This document shows positions 46,525 to 58,800 of a stretch of 64,000 nt of DNA, piece after piece; position 1 is the first letter of the stretch, and the number at the start of each line of letters is the position of its first letter. The notes beneath the pieces are model-generated. The model saw only the letters and a program-made list of their open reading frames with translations, had not been told where the DNA came from and made no database searches. The stretch covers positions 7,554,001 through 7,618,000 of the forward strand of contig CM071595.1 of the NCBI GenBank assembly GCA_036435485.1. The letters are read 5' to 3'. The stretch comes from Saposhnikovia divaricata. Lineage: Eukaryota; Streptophyta; Magnoliopsida; Apiales; Apiaceae. A program made the translations under genes and the position numbers.

Positions 46525-48246
46525 GTTGAGTCCGCTACCCTACTAACTGAAGGAATTTCTACGCTGCAAAAGTAATTATAACATTTATTTGCATAGAAAT
46601 CCTAATTAATCATGCATATATTTCCAGAAATTAAGAAAATTACCTTGAGAGCTTCAAAAAATCAGCAAGACCAGTTCTTGTTCTTCACCTTGCAATCACT
46701 CCTCAGTGTGTAGAGTGCTCTAATGGTATCCACCAAGAGAATTGAATGAAGAAGAGAAATAGAGAGAATTTGGCTAATCTTTGTTTTACAAGATTCTAAA
46801 TCTTGTAAATGGTTTTTGGTACGTACTGCTCTCTTCAAAAGCTCCATTCTTATAGCCACATTTCAGCTATCAAAGGTGTTGTCACGATGAGTTTTAATTA
46901 ATTAATCTTTATTAATTAATCATTTAATGATTAAAACACTTTTTAATCATGAATTCATTTTTAAACATTTTTAAAATTTATTCTCTCTATATATTTAATT
47001 TCTCAAATTAAATATATAATTTATAATATTTAGAACTCCTTCTTAATATATATATATATATATAAATAAATAATTAAATCATATTTAATTAATTATAAAA
47101 TTATTTATTTATTTATTTCTTAAATAAATAATCATTAGCCAATATAAATAATTTCCTTCATCTTCAAACTTAATCTCTTTTATGGTGTGACCATTTAGGT
47201 TCAATATTAAGCCGGTAGTAGAAATAAATAATAATAATAAAGTATTTATTATTATTTATATGAATTACTTTTAATTCGTTAAAAAATAATTATCTCAATA
47301 ATTAAATTCATTCTACATCGTGAGTGATACTTTTCAATATATCGCGACTATCCGGATAATATGAATTCACTGCTAGGATTGCTAGGAATACATAGAACCT
47401 ATTCAGTGAATGGTTACCGTACAATTTCCTTCCACCCTACAATATCCCGATTAAATACAAGGCATAGATATCGTGTCAAGCCTATCTAATTTAATCATAT
47501 GATTTCTTATTCCTTATGCATAGTTCGTGTTAATGCAAATTAGAAACTACTTTCTAATTTCATTCACTCTGGCCAGAGATTCCTGAACTACCATATTAAG
47601 AATAGCATAGGATATTCACTTCCTTTACTGGAAGGGGTAGATCCTTTATCGATTGTTAACTATCCCCATATAGGAATTCCAATGCCCAGAATAGAACTTA
47701 TTAATTGCCCTTGAGACTAAGGACTAAACCAAAGCATTGTTCATTATATATAAGATGACTCTAACGATCTCAAGTCTAAGAATACTTGTACAACCATCAC
47801 TATATAAACAATTACTGACACGTGAGTAAACTCTATTAATTGTTCAAGTGATCGAGTCTTGTTCAGTGAACTCATTCCCCAATGAGCACCTACATACTAA
47901 CTATAGTGTCATCACACAAATGCCTATGAGAACAGACATCCTTCATAGGAAGCAAGTATAGTATGTACCGATCTTTACGGATTGACTAACTTCCAATTAG
48001 TTATCCTATGATCAGGAACAGTTTAAGTTTAGTGTTATCATCTTCTAGATCTCACTAATATAATCTCATTATAATTCTAGAAGCTTTACTCTAAACTATG
48101 GAACATATTATTTAATACACTTTAAATAGATAAAGCCCGTAAAAAAACAAACAAGTCTTTTATTAATATAAACAAAATAAAATAAGATTACATGAAAGTT
48201 CTGCCTAACTCATCATACATGATTGGATTTAGGACAAAACCTTTCA
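46525..48246 (-). repeat. LTR of second copia element (left boundary approximate)
   Basis: In element sense it starts TGAAAGGTTTTGTCC at 48246, directly after a PPT. It ends perhaps at 46525 with GGACTCAACA. It is AT-rich, with (TA)n at about 47046-47063. Near its end it has a GT...AG intron-like stretch (CTCAAGGTAATTTT to ACTTTTGCAG). The left edge meets the LINE N-terminal segment and could be misplaced by tens of bases. Confidence 0.6.
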
Positions 48247-48262
48247 ATCTCCCACTTGTACT
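48247..48262 (-). other. Polypurine tract of second copia element
   Basis: The minus strand reads AGTACAAGTGGGAGAT right before the LTR start TGAAAGG. Confidence 0.7.
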
Positions 48263-48320
48263 AAAGCCAATCACTCTGGTATCTAATACCCATCTTATCT
48301 TTATGTCGATCAAACTGATT

Positions 48321-48692
48321 CTAAGACAAAGGCTTTGTCAGCGGGTCTGCTATGTTGTTATGTGTGTCAACTCTCTCGATAATGACATCTCCTCTTTCAA
48401 TGATCTCTCTGATCAAATGAAAACGCCGCAATACATGTTTAGGGCTCTTATGAGATCTAGGTTCCTTAGCTTGCGCTATTGCCTCGTTGTTATCATAATA
48501 CAACACAATAGGCTCCTCAATCCTAGGAACAACTCCCAACTCAGAAACAAATTTCCTCATCCAAACGGCTTCTTTTGCAGCCTCACTTGCAGCTATATAC
48601 TCTGCTTCCACTGTGGAGTCAGCCGTTGTAGACTGTTTGGAACTCTTCCAACTAATCGCTCCACCATTTAGAGTAAATACGTACCCTGACAT
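48321..48692 (-). pseudogene. Copia RNase H (second element)
   Basis: SGYVFTLNGGAISWKSSKQ, STVEAEYIAASEAAKEAVW, YYDNNEAIAQAKEP, HVLRRFHLIREII and the end NIADPLTKPLS make up the RNase H C-terminal end of copia pol. A frameshift near 48690 separates it from the RT part (YTDSSF). Confidence 0.88.
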
Positions 48693-49249
48693 GGATTTGC
48701 TATCATCACTTTCTGATTGAAACTAGAGTCAGTATAACCCTCTATTTTCAACTCAGATCCACCAAAAACAAGAAAAATATCCTTAGTCCTTCGCAAGAAC
48801 TTAATGATGTTCTTCACTGCTTTCCAGTGGTCTTCACCTGGATCGGACTGATATCTGCTTGTCACACTAATTGAATAAGCAACATCAAGCCTAGTACATA
48901 ACATCGCGTACATGATAGATCCTATTGCTGAAGCATAAGGAATCTTACTCATACGCTCTCTTTCCTCAGGTGTCTTAGTAGACATCTTTTCGGAAAGGGA
49001 TACTCCATGGCTCATCGGTATGAGACCTCTCTTGGAGTTTTCCATGCTAAACCTTTTAAGCACTTTTTCGATGTATGTACCCTGGGTAAGACCTATCATT
49101 CTTCTAGATCTATCTCTATAGATCTTCATCCCGAGAATGTAGGATGCTTCTCCCAAGTCCTTCATAGTGAAGTTCTTCGACAACCACACTTTGACTGATT
49201 GCAGCATCGGTATATCATTTCCTATAATTAGTATGTCATCCACATACAA
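48668..49249 (-). pseudogene. Copia RT C-terminal half (second element)
   Basis: It opens at the catalytic box YVDDILIIGND and runs through FTMKDLGEASYILGMKIYRD, IPYASAIGSIMYAMLCTRLD and WKAVKNIIKFLRRT to YTDSSF, then nonsense after a one-base shift. Confidence 0.88.
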
Positions 49250-49929
49250 TACAAGAAATTTTACCGCGTTCCCACTAACCTTATTGTAGACACATGGTTC
49301 ATCTATGTTTTTGATAAAACCAAACTCTCTGATTGTCTCATCAAAACGGATGTTCCATCTACGAGAATCTTGCTTTAACCCATATATGGTTCGTAGCAGC
49401 TAACACACTAGGTGTTCATTCCCTTTGGAAACAAAACCCTCTGGCTGTGTAATATACACTTCCTCTTCATGTTTCCCATTGAGGAAGGCCATTTTCACGT
49501 CCATTTGTCAGATCTCATAGTCGTAGTAAGCAACAATCGCAAGCAAAATCCGAATTGATTTCAACAGGGCTACAGGCGAAAAAGTTTCATCAAAGTCAAT
49601 ACCTTGCCTTTGTCTGATTCCTTTTGCCACGAGCCTGGCCTTATAGGTCTCCACCTGGCCATCTGCTCCAATCTTTCTTTTGTATACCCATTTGTACCCA
49701 ATAGGCTTCACATTCTCTGGTGCTTCAACCAAAGTCCAAACTTGGTTGTATACATAGAATCCATTTCGGATTTCATGGCACTCTGCCATTTCTCTGAGTC
49801 AACACTACTCATAGCCTCATTATAGGTCAAAGGGTTGTCATCATCAATGATTGACAACTCATTGTCATTCTCAATGACAAGGCCATAATACCTCTCAGGT
49901 TGGCGAGACACTCTATTTGACCTACGCAT
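49250..49929 (-). pseudogene. Copia RT N-terminal half (second element)
   Basis: WTLVEAPENVKPIGYKWVYK and RLVAKGIRQRQGIDFDETFS lie in the frame 49789-49508. That frame ends in a TGA where the family has Trp before QMDVKMAFLNG (TGG to TGA). Further stops lie near 49400. The upstream end of the domain, SNRVSRQPERYYG, is in another frame (49929-49708), so another shift lies near 49745. Confidence 0.85.
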
Positions 49930-50152
49930 AGGGTGTTTTACAAAAGGTTGTTCTTTTTGAATAGGTACTTCCTCTTGAACCGTAGTAGTTTGTGCTTCTT
50001 AAACTTCATCAAGTTCAATTTTTCTCCCACTGTTCCCTTCAAGGATAAAATGTTTTCCCAAGAAGGTAGCATGTCTGGAGACAAACACCCTATGATCGGT
50101 GTAAAAGTAATACCCTAAAGTCTCTTTTGGATATCCCACCAAACTACATTTT
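49930..50152 (-). pseudogene. Copia integrase C-terminal piece, 3' of solo LTR (second element)
   Basis: The minus strand reads CSLVGYPKETLGYYFYTDH and HATFLGKHFILEG, which directly continue the integrase frame that stops at 51641. ATTTT at 50148-50152 is the target duplication of the LTR inserted between the two halves. Confidence 0.85.
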
Positions 50153-51640
50153 TGTTAACACTAAAACACGGAAGCGTACGTGGTCACAAGTAATATAGAT
50201 ATAAGTCAAGTTCGTTCCCACATAGATCTGGTTTAGGTTTCAATTTAGTTAATGCACCTATGCAACAATGTATGGTTTTTATTCACTGCTAAGACAATTA
50301 ACAACTTTGGGTTTTGATTATCTAAAATTAACTAAAAAGCAAATTAACCAACTAAAAATTAATTAACTAACGATAATTGGAATCGAATTACTTATGCAAG
50401 AGAAAACATGGGATCCTAACATCATTAAATACTTCGCTTAGAGTTGATGCCTTTAATCAATGCATGTGATGGTTTTGATATCTGATCGGACAACACGAAA
50501 CAAGTATCCGTTACCTCTCAGTATACGAATACCAAACTAAACATACATCCACAAAAGAGATAGAAGATGGTTAGACACCAATTATGTTTAGACCCTATAT
50601 CTCTATAAGATTTGAAAACATAACGGTTGAAGGTCAAGTTATCCCTATTGATCACATAGGGCAGCATAGTTATCTCTAATTACGCTACAAATCATGATGT
50701 TAAAACATCAACCTATCCTATGCTAGCATGGCAAGTTCTAAACCTCAAGATCCACTCTCGTTTCACAAGAGATTAACAATTTAGATGTTAGCTACTCATC
50801 TAAAAACATTAAGCACAACCATACGAGGATATCATGAATTCATCACACAAAAATCTTTAAAGCAAACAAACTACTAAACTACATAGATAAATCCGTTAGA
50901 ATCCCATGACAACGATTAGTTCATAATCGAACCGTTCGTCATCATGGGATCAAGTGAAAACATGATAATGAAACAAGATCTGAATAATAATAAAACTAAA
51001 GTAATAGAGTTAAGAAATCAAATCCCAAAAACATCCAAGAGTTTCGCCTAATAGAAGAATACAAAAGAAAAGTAGATCTAGAACTTCGTTGCTTGTCACG
51101 AGCGTTGGAATCCTTCTTCAATTATGTTTCTCCCCGTCTTCTCGGCTCTCTCTATGTTATGTAGGATAATAATGATGTTTGAGGATGCTATGATGTGTTT
51201 ATATAATCCCCTGAAGTCTTCCCCAGCAAGAAAAGTCCAAAATACCAAACAGATTCAAAACAGGAAAGAAAATTCGAGTTTTTAGGACAATTTACGGAGC
51301 AGACAGAATGATCCCCGCGCCGCGGCCTAGCCTGCAATCTGCCGGAGTTTTTTTTTCCTTGCTATTTCTTTCGTTTTGCCTTCGTTTCCTTCCGTTCTTT
51401 TCGCCACGGCTTCCATACTTCAATTCCTTGACTCCAAATCTCCCAAGAATTGTGTGGAAGACTTCATTCTTCATTAAAAACTCGATCCACACCAAAATCA
51501 ACTCAAATCTCCAACCATATCCAATGAGTTATAAACCTGCGCAACTACACGAAACACATCAAAAATACAACAAACTTGAGACCAAGACACCAATTTAAGT
51601 CAAAATGAAACGCTCCAAATGGATATAAAATCCATTATCA
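50153..51640 (-). mobile_element. Solo LTR, 1488 bp, inside the copia element
   Basis: It has TG...CA ends: in one sense TGATAATGGATTTTATATCC to GTTTTAGTGTTAACA. Target duplication ATTTT lies on both sides (50148-50152, 51641-51645), and it splits one integrase codon string cleanly. No internal coding, PBS or PPT lies inside, so it is best read as a solo LTR left by recombination. The first 25 bases form an inverted repeat (GGATTTTATATCC). The U5-like end has GTGGGAACGAACTTG. Confidence 0.85.
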
Positions 51641-52298
51641 ATTTTACTGATCGAGATTCCAGCTTATCAGGGTCAACTTTCTTGACATAAGCTGGACATC
51701 CCCAAATCTTAATGTGTTTAAGACTCGGTTTCCTTTCTTTCCATATCTCATATGGAGTTTGAGGAACAGATTTGGTAGGCACCTTATTCAGTAAGTATGC
51801 TGAGGTTTCTAATGCATAATCCTAAAGGAATACTGGAAGATCTGCATTGCTCATCATTGATCGAACCATGTCTAACATAGTTCGATTTCTCCTTTCAGAT
51901 ACCTCATTCAACTGTGGAGTATATGGAGGAGTCCACTGAGAGACTATACCATTTTCTTTGAGATAATCTAGAAACTCTCCACTCAAGTATTAACCACCTC
52001 GATCTGGTTGAAGAGTTTTAATACTATGTTTGGTTTGTTTCTCCACTTCATTCTTGTATTCTTTGAACTTTTCAAATGCTTCAGACTTGTGTTTCATCAA
52101 ATACACATATCCGAATCTAGATCGATCATCTGTGAAATTAATGAAGTACGAAAATCCACCCATGGCTTGTATAGATATTGGTCCACATACATCTGTATGT
52201 ACCAATCCTAGCAAATCTGCAGCCCTCTCTCCATGTCCACTAAATGGAGATTTGGTCATTTTACCCAATAGACAAGACTCGCATGTAGGATTGGCCAC
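51600..52298 (-). pseudogene. Copia integrase (second element)
   Basis: PTCESCLLGKMTKSPFSG is the end of the HHCC finger, and VHTDVCGPISIQAMGGFSYF and FTDDRSRFGYVYLMKHKSEA belong to the core. The core frame reaches DRGG and a TAA where the family has Glu (about 51990), and continues as YLSGEFLDYL and QTPYEIWKERKPSLKHIKIW. Listed from 51600, but coding stops at the solo-LTR junction at 51641. Gag and protease of this element are missing to the right. Confidence 0.85.
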
Positions 52299-52320
52299 GC
52301 CCGTCGTCGACGCGCCAAAT
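52299..52320 (-). other. PBS-like sequence next to Athila/Tat-like LTR
   Basis: The minus strand reads ATTTGGCGCGTCGACGACGG immediately after the LTR end. TTTGGCGC is the start of the tRNA-Asp-type PBS of Athila/Tat elements. Within about 20 bp it passes directly into copia integrase sequence. Confidence 0.55.
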
Positions 52321-53661
52321 TGAAAGATAAATGTTTATACTCTACTATGTTCGCACTTAACTATAAAATATAGCAAATGTGGCAAGTAGGGATCGAACCC
52401 AAGGGAATAGTGTTCAATACTAGAGTAATGTAAAATGGTGGGGGGTTTTTAGTTGTTTGTGGTGTTTTATCAAGCACCTTGACTACAAGAAATAAATTGC
52501 TAGAAAAATATGATTATGGAACTTTCAATCATCCAATTTTTTTCCAACACAACAAGGCTCAATGCTTAAATTAACAAGAATAAGAGATATTTGACCCAAG
52601 GATTATGGAAACTCAAGAACTTCACCCACACACATATGAGCAAGAAATAATCAACTCTACCTAACCAAGATAATTGGTGAAGCACACAATCACTTAATTC
52701 TCTTCTATAAACACTAATTTAGTGAAGCACATAAATTAGTTCTCTTGATTATAGCAACCAATAATGAAGCACTACTAGTTTAACCAAATCAAGGAATCAA
52801 ACAAAGAGAGGCTAGGACAAACCCAAGGATGAGGAGCTCAACCTAGGTATTTGCACTTGAATTTTGAGGATTTAGGTAAACTAAATCTTGTGCTACTACA
52901 ATGAATGTACTAACAATTACGGATTAGCACAAACAATTAGCAATTGAATTCACAAGAGAAGCAAATTGAAGCAACTTACAATTCTCCAAGCAAAATCATA
53001 AACAATACAACTCAATAATTCAAGATAGAGTGAAATAGATCTTACTTAAAATGAAATGGGTTTTGATACAAGAGATCCTCCTTGAGCCAAATATATAGAG
53101 TTAGTTACTCATAATCAATGCTAGATTATAAGTAATTAATGTTTTCTTAACTCCTACTAACCCTAGGTTTTTGCTCTTGAAGAGGCTTAGAAAAGAGGCC
53201 ACCATGAGATGTGAAGATAAGATGTTATAAAATGTAGGGTTTTACTTCTTTTAATACACAGCAGGATTTTGCACGGCCGTGCAACTGCCCGTGAGAAAAA
53301 CTGCACTCTGCACTACTTGGAACACTCTGCACGGCCTGTTGCCCGGCCGTGCAGTAGCCCGTGCAAAAATCTGCATCATTTAAACTCTTTGAACGGCCTA
53401 GCGAACGGCTTGTGGAGCGGTCGTGCGAGATAAAATCTTCAAGATAACACATTAAAAACCTCCCGGCATCGCAATATTGCATCTTCTAACCACCCTCTTG
53501 AATAATCTTCGCTTTCATGCCCAAATTAAGCCATCTTTTCAACAATTAAGTGTGAGGCACTGAAAGATGAAAAACATAACAAATATTAATAAAACAACAT
53601 TCGAAACTAACAAAAATGCAAGAGAATAAATGACAAAACGTGTATAAAATACACGTTATCA
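52321..53661 (-). repeat. Athila/Tat-like LTR (1341 bp)
   Basis: In element sense it starts TGATAACGTGTATTTTATAC, with a GTGTAT/ATACAC hairpin, and ends TTTATCTTTCA. Near its end is GGGTTCGATCCCTACTTGCC, a U5 feature common in Athila-like LTRs. It has a PPT on its upstream side and a PBS-like site on its downstream side. A GC-richer patch with repeated CACGGCC/GCCCGTG words lies at 53270-53425. Confidence 0.65.
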
Positions 53662-53677
53662 AATCTTCCCCCACTTG
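53662..53677 (-). other. Polypurine tract of Athila/Tat-like element
   Basis: The minus strand reads CAAGTGGGGGAAGATT just before the LTR start TGATAACG. A similar AAGTGGGGGAAGG lies upstream at about 55289-55301. Confidence 0.7.
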
Positions 53678-55411
53678 AACTTTGCTAGTCCCGAGCAAAC
53701 TAAAATTAACATAATCATATACTCCTAATTAGTACCACTTCCGTAGGTGATCACGGTTTCATTTGGCATATGCAACAAGCCCTTGGAACCCCTAGGTAGC
53801 CCTAGTGGACGAGTGAGGTCTCGTGAGGGTTTATAGATGATGTACCCACAAAATCACAAAAATCACTAATAAACAAGAAACTAACAATATATACTAATTA
53901 AACTAACTACTACACTCACATGTCCGAGTTATCTACTTGTAACTAAAATCAAACATATAGAGCTATTCACCTTGTCATCCACTAAAATGAGCTAACAACC
54001 AATTCAAGAATCAAGATGACACACCTTGTGCAAAATATGTAACCATGACATTAAAGATAGAATGAATGCACTTCAATCGTGAACACTAGACAAGATGATC
54101 ACAAAGCATACACGGCTTCGCATTAAGAAGATGAAATTATATGGTGAAAAATCTCACATCTCTCAATTATGCATCACACAAGTATGGGCTAGAGATTTCA
54201 CTCAACTCCAAGTCTAAATGCATGCGCTCTACTTAACCTTGCATGTCTACCTAAATTCCGGATTGCACCAAAAACAAGGAATTCATAAAATGGGTTGTAA
54301 TGAGGCTAGGGTGAAGGTGTGAAAATTTAAGTTCAAATAAGGTGTAAAAGTTTCGCTAGTTGAGTCGAAATGACGCTTGCTCGCTTCATCCACCACTTTC
54401 CAAACTAAAGAATATCTTCACTCATTTACAATTACAAAACACAACCACATTTACCAAGAAAATTGAATCAAAATAATGTACAAAGATTTATTGCTTTTCT
54501 TTTTTCTTTTTTTTAACATACCCCTTTACTTATTGTTTTTTTTTTAGCAAAGGGGATGCATTACATAAAATAAATACTACAAAGAACCTTGAACCACATC
54601 TAAATATATACAACAAACTAGTTCCCACTTACAATAAATAGCATTCTTCTTCCTCTTCACAACTTTTCAAAATTCACATGCTCATCAATCAATTCTTTCC
54701 AAGACTCAACTAGCTCAACTAGGTCGAGAGTGAAGTATTTGGCTATGACTCATGTATAAAAGGGGAGAGTGACGAAGAAAAATATGGATATAAGCTTCAA
54801 AGTGGGTAACTAGGGATTATTTCATGGTTCATAAGCTAAAAAGGCCAAAAAGGTTATCCTAAATAGAATTTCCTTATTATGGTGCATCCATGAATGAAGG
54901 TTTAATGCAAGCCCTAGAGCAACAAACACACATAAAGAGGGAGCAACACACAAGCAAAAGAATCATCGTTCAATGCCTCACAAGGTTTAAGTTGTAATAA
55001 CATCTTCTCGATTTGATTCCATGCATTCTAAGAGATAATCGTCATGTCCACAATTTAATTACAAACAATCTAGACTTTTCATGTCATTTTAAGTGTGAGT
55101 GCGTGCAAAAAGGTGCATCAAACTTATAGATTCACATCAAATTGGTAATGCTAGGCACGTAATAGGAGAAAACAAAGCTACAAGCTCACAATGTCATAAA
55201 TTTTACAAACAAGTAAACACACTCATGACTAAACTTATTTACCAAATGCAAACAAAACAGACAACAAAACGGACATCAAAATGAACAATCCTTCCCCCAC
55301 TTAAAACATGGCATGTCCTCATGCATGACAAGTAAAAATTATGGAAAAACAAAAGTGAAAGAAAACTCCCCTAAAAATAATTAACCGGGACCGTAGGCAG
55401 AGGTAAGAAAC
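53678..55411 (-). other. Noncoding 3' internal region of Athila/Tat-like element
   Basis: No conserved coding. It is A-rich on the plus strand with T runs near 54490-54545. The wording just downstream of each PPT-like site (ACTTGAACTTTGCTAGTCCC; ACTTAAAACATGGCATGTCC on the plus strand) is alike, suggesting an old duplication. Confidence 0.5.
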
Positions 55412-55849
55412 TCAAACATCATGAGGAGGATCCAAGGGTGAATCCCGAGAACTAGCCTGACTCCGAGCCATCATCGAGGCACAAAACTGCTCCATCCATA
55501 CCCGATGCTCAGAAAACTGCATATCAACATGATCCTTGATGGACTGCTCCATGCGTTGTAAGTAGGCCCGTTGAGGCTCAGAGAACTCCTCAGAATGACC
55601 ATGAGAAAAAGAATCCCCTCGATGAATCGCCAAAGGTAATGGCACAGAAACCGGATCCCCCTCGGTGCGAAGAGGGGATGTGGGATAAGGGAGCTGAGCT
55701 GATTTGTGTCCCGTCCAGCGAAAATCATGGTACTCTCCCTCAATGACATGCATGTTTTTTAACTCAGTGAAATCCACAGTAGCTACCGGATTTCGACCCT
55801 CCATCCACGAAATAGGAGAACGATCCCGATCGAGGATGTAAGAACCCAA
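55412..55849 (-). pseudogene. Truncated retrotransposon ORF (Athila-like, uncertain)
   Basis: A 145-codon frame contains LDRDRSPISWMEGRNPVATV, then a Ser/Pro-rich middle, and a helical end (AYLQRMEQSIKDHVDMQFSE) followed by DPPHDV and a stop. Helical tails like this end the extra ORF of Athila-like elements, but I do not recognise the family securely. The 5' side is cut off at 55836 by the chromovirus-like LTR, so the ATG at 55849 is not genuine. Confidence 0.45.
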
Positions 55850-58800
55850 ATTTTGGGTAGAATTAAAAAATTTTATTTATTTAATGATGTAAGAATGAAT
55901 AGTGGCTACGGCTACAATGTAATAGTTGATGTTTTAAAAGAATGAATGGAATTCGACTTTATTATTTCTATGTCTTGAAGAATGCTAAAGGGTGACAACA
56001 TAGGTAAGAATAATCTATCTCCTAAGGGAATAAGATATGGAAATTCCAAGCAGGAGAATATTCTCATGTCATCCAGATCGATAGCGATTAATCCAGTGGT
56101 TCCGTAAAAAGGTTAAGGAACGATCGAAAGAGAATACGGACAATTGTACAATCCTAGATGAATAAGTAAAGAATAAGGATGAATAGTGATTTTGGTGTAA
56201 TTGAAAATATTATTAGACGATGCTATATAGAAGTACCTGGAACGAAATTCTGAGTTCGTATTATTGATCCGGAGGGAAAAAGAGTGTATGTAAAAGATGT
56301 CGGATTCTGAAAAATGGCACTTTAATTTTTCTCGAGATTCTCAAGATACGGAACGATTTAGGGACTTATTTAATAAGATTCGAGAAAGTTGGAATTCGAG
56401 ATTATAGAAAAGAAGTAAGAATGATTATAGAAATATTAAGAGGATTCCCGGTAAAACCCTAACTAGAAACGATGGAGTTATTCCCTCGAACGATTAGCGA
56501 ATTAAGCAATAAACGAACAAAGAAACAAGCAGAGGAAGCAAGAGTCATGCACAAGCTCCTAGAATAAATATCTAGCAACCAAGTGGGCTAAGTAACTAGC
56601 ATGTTAGGGTTTGAACTAGTAGTTGGACAAATCAAATTCCTAGTTAGCAAGAATCCATCCAAGTGCTACACATGCCTTCCAATCTCACCATTCATTCCAA
56701 AAGCACTTTAATAAAGTAAAACAAGATGAGATATTATCTAAACTCATCTCACTTTATGAATTATTATCCAAATAAACCAAGCAACCAAGCCAAAAACACT
56801 CCCCCTTCCAAGAACAAAGCATTCGGCCTTTCCTAATTCCAAAACCAAAATCCACCCTCCCACCATTGTTTGATCTTGTAATAATTATGGTGAGTCTCAT
56901 ATTTCATAAAACTTATCTCCTCAAAATCTTAGCTCCAAATTCCTTTGTTTGCATTTTCAAAAAAATCAAGAAAGAGGAGCATGAATAGTGTTTCTTATGA
57001 ACTAACTTGTTTTTTTCTTGTTTTCATGGATGATATAGCAAGCTTAAGCACACCTAAGGACCATACAAGGCTTAGTAAGGCTATATCACACTCTAAGGAA
57101 GGTATAATACTTGAAAACCCTTGGTGTTATTTTAAGATCTTATGAGATTTATGGATGATTGAGTGATTAGTATGTTATTATAAGTTTAGATCCATGTTAG
57201 TAGTTGTTATGATTATGATTTGGTTTATGAACCATGTAATGGTTAAGATGAGTTGTTGATAGACTAGTCATGATGATTATCATGTGTTTGTGTGGTTGGA
57301 TTGATCTTTGTTAGATCGAGATAAAGTGTAAAAACTTTGGAAAACGCGTAAACATAGCCGTTATAATGCCCGATTTTACAATATCATGTTTTGTATGCCA
57401 TTTTTCACATCAAGACCCTACTGTCCAGAAACTTTTCTGCCATGTTAGGATAGCTTATGTTATAAGCTTCGTTTTGATATAAAGATCACGTGAAGCGGAC
57501 TTACAGTTTAGGAGTTACGATAAAATTCATAAAAGTGGTTCGGAGCCGTAAACAAGTATTCGTACTTAAAATTGAACCCCGATAAAATACGTAAAGTCAT
57601 GACGAATCTTGGTAAATAAATACTAGAGGTAAAAAGGAAGGCGTGAGAGAAAACCGTATGTCAAAAGGATCGTTTTTCGATTTATTGAAAATATTCGAAT
57701 CGAGATTAAACGCGAACGAACCCCTAAAAGACGACTCGTTTATAACTTCGTTAAAACACTTAGAAAACGAGCGATAAAACTCGGAGTATAATATTGGTTC
57801 GTAACGATCGACTTTCGGACTTATATGACTTAAGTATATGCCAAGTATAAGTACAGTGACATGTCGTATTAACGAACGAATGTCGGGTCGGATCGATGAT
57901 AAATGAAATACACTAAAAGGGGTATAACGAGATAACTCGAGAACGTGTTTCGATTTAAGTATAACTTAACCTTTAAAGTTTTAAGTGATTAATCCTGAAT
58001 GTCTTGGCTATTTATAGATCACCAAGCTGACCCGGGACCCGCTACCACTACCCCTTACCGTACTCGACTACCAGGCAAGTTTCAATCCCCTTCTTTTAGG
58101 CTGTTGTTGTGATTGAATATATATGTATGTTTTCTGTTATAATATGCCATAGCATGCATGCCTACTTTCAAGTTATATCATTATGCTTGTTCCCTGATTG
58201 TTATTGGCTTATAAATTAGATAGCTATCGTATCAATTATAAGCCGGTTATTGTAAGACCCTCAGAGAAGGGTGTATACATCTTATTCATCAAATATAGAC
58301 CGGGAGTCAATATTTCTTGACATATCGAGATTACCTCGAAAGAAAATATCTAAGTAAATATTTTCCATTATTCGGGCGACGAATATTATTTGAATATTCG
58401 TTCGAGATTATTTATTTAACGATCCTTACTTCAAATAATTATTTGAACGTAACTATTCGACGAATAATATTTTTAATATTCATTCAGAGTCGAATTATTT
58501 ATCGATTATTATTTCGAATATTCTTCTAAAGATGAGACTAGTAAATGAATATTATTTGGATATTCATTTGGAATATTATTTTATTAAATAAATATTACTT
58601 TTGAATATTCATTTAGGATATTAATTACTTGATGAATATTATTTTAATATTCATCTGAAGCTTGATTTATTTATCGAATATTATCTTGAATATTCCTTTA
58701 AGGCTTGGATTACTAAATGAATATTACTTGATATTCATTTAGAATATTATTCATTAAATGAATATTACTTTTTGAATATTCATTTAAATTCCTAATTAAT

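Noticed and set aside
51308..51598. 96-codon plus-strand ORF
   Set aside because: It lies inside the solo LTR and has no family resemblance.
52390..52420. Possible tRNA T-loop (GGGATCGAACCC)
   Set aside because: It is part of the LTR U5-like end; no tRNA structure surrounds it.
58317..58529. 70-codon plus-strand ORF in the long LTR
   Set aside because: It is Ile/Tyr/Phe-rich translation of the AATATTC array; composition artefact.
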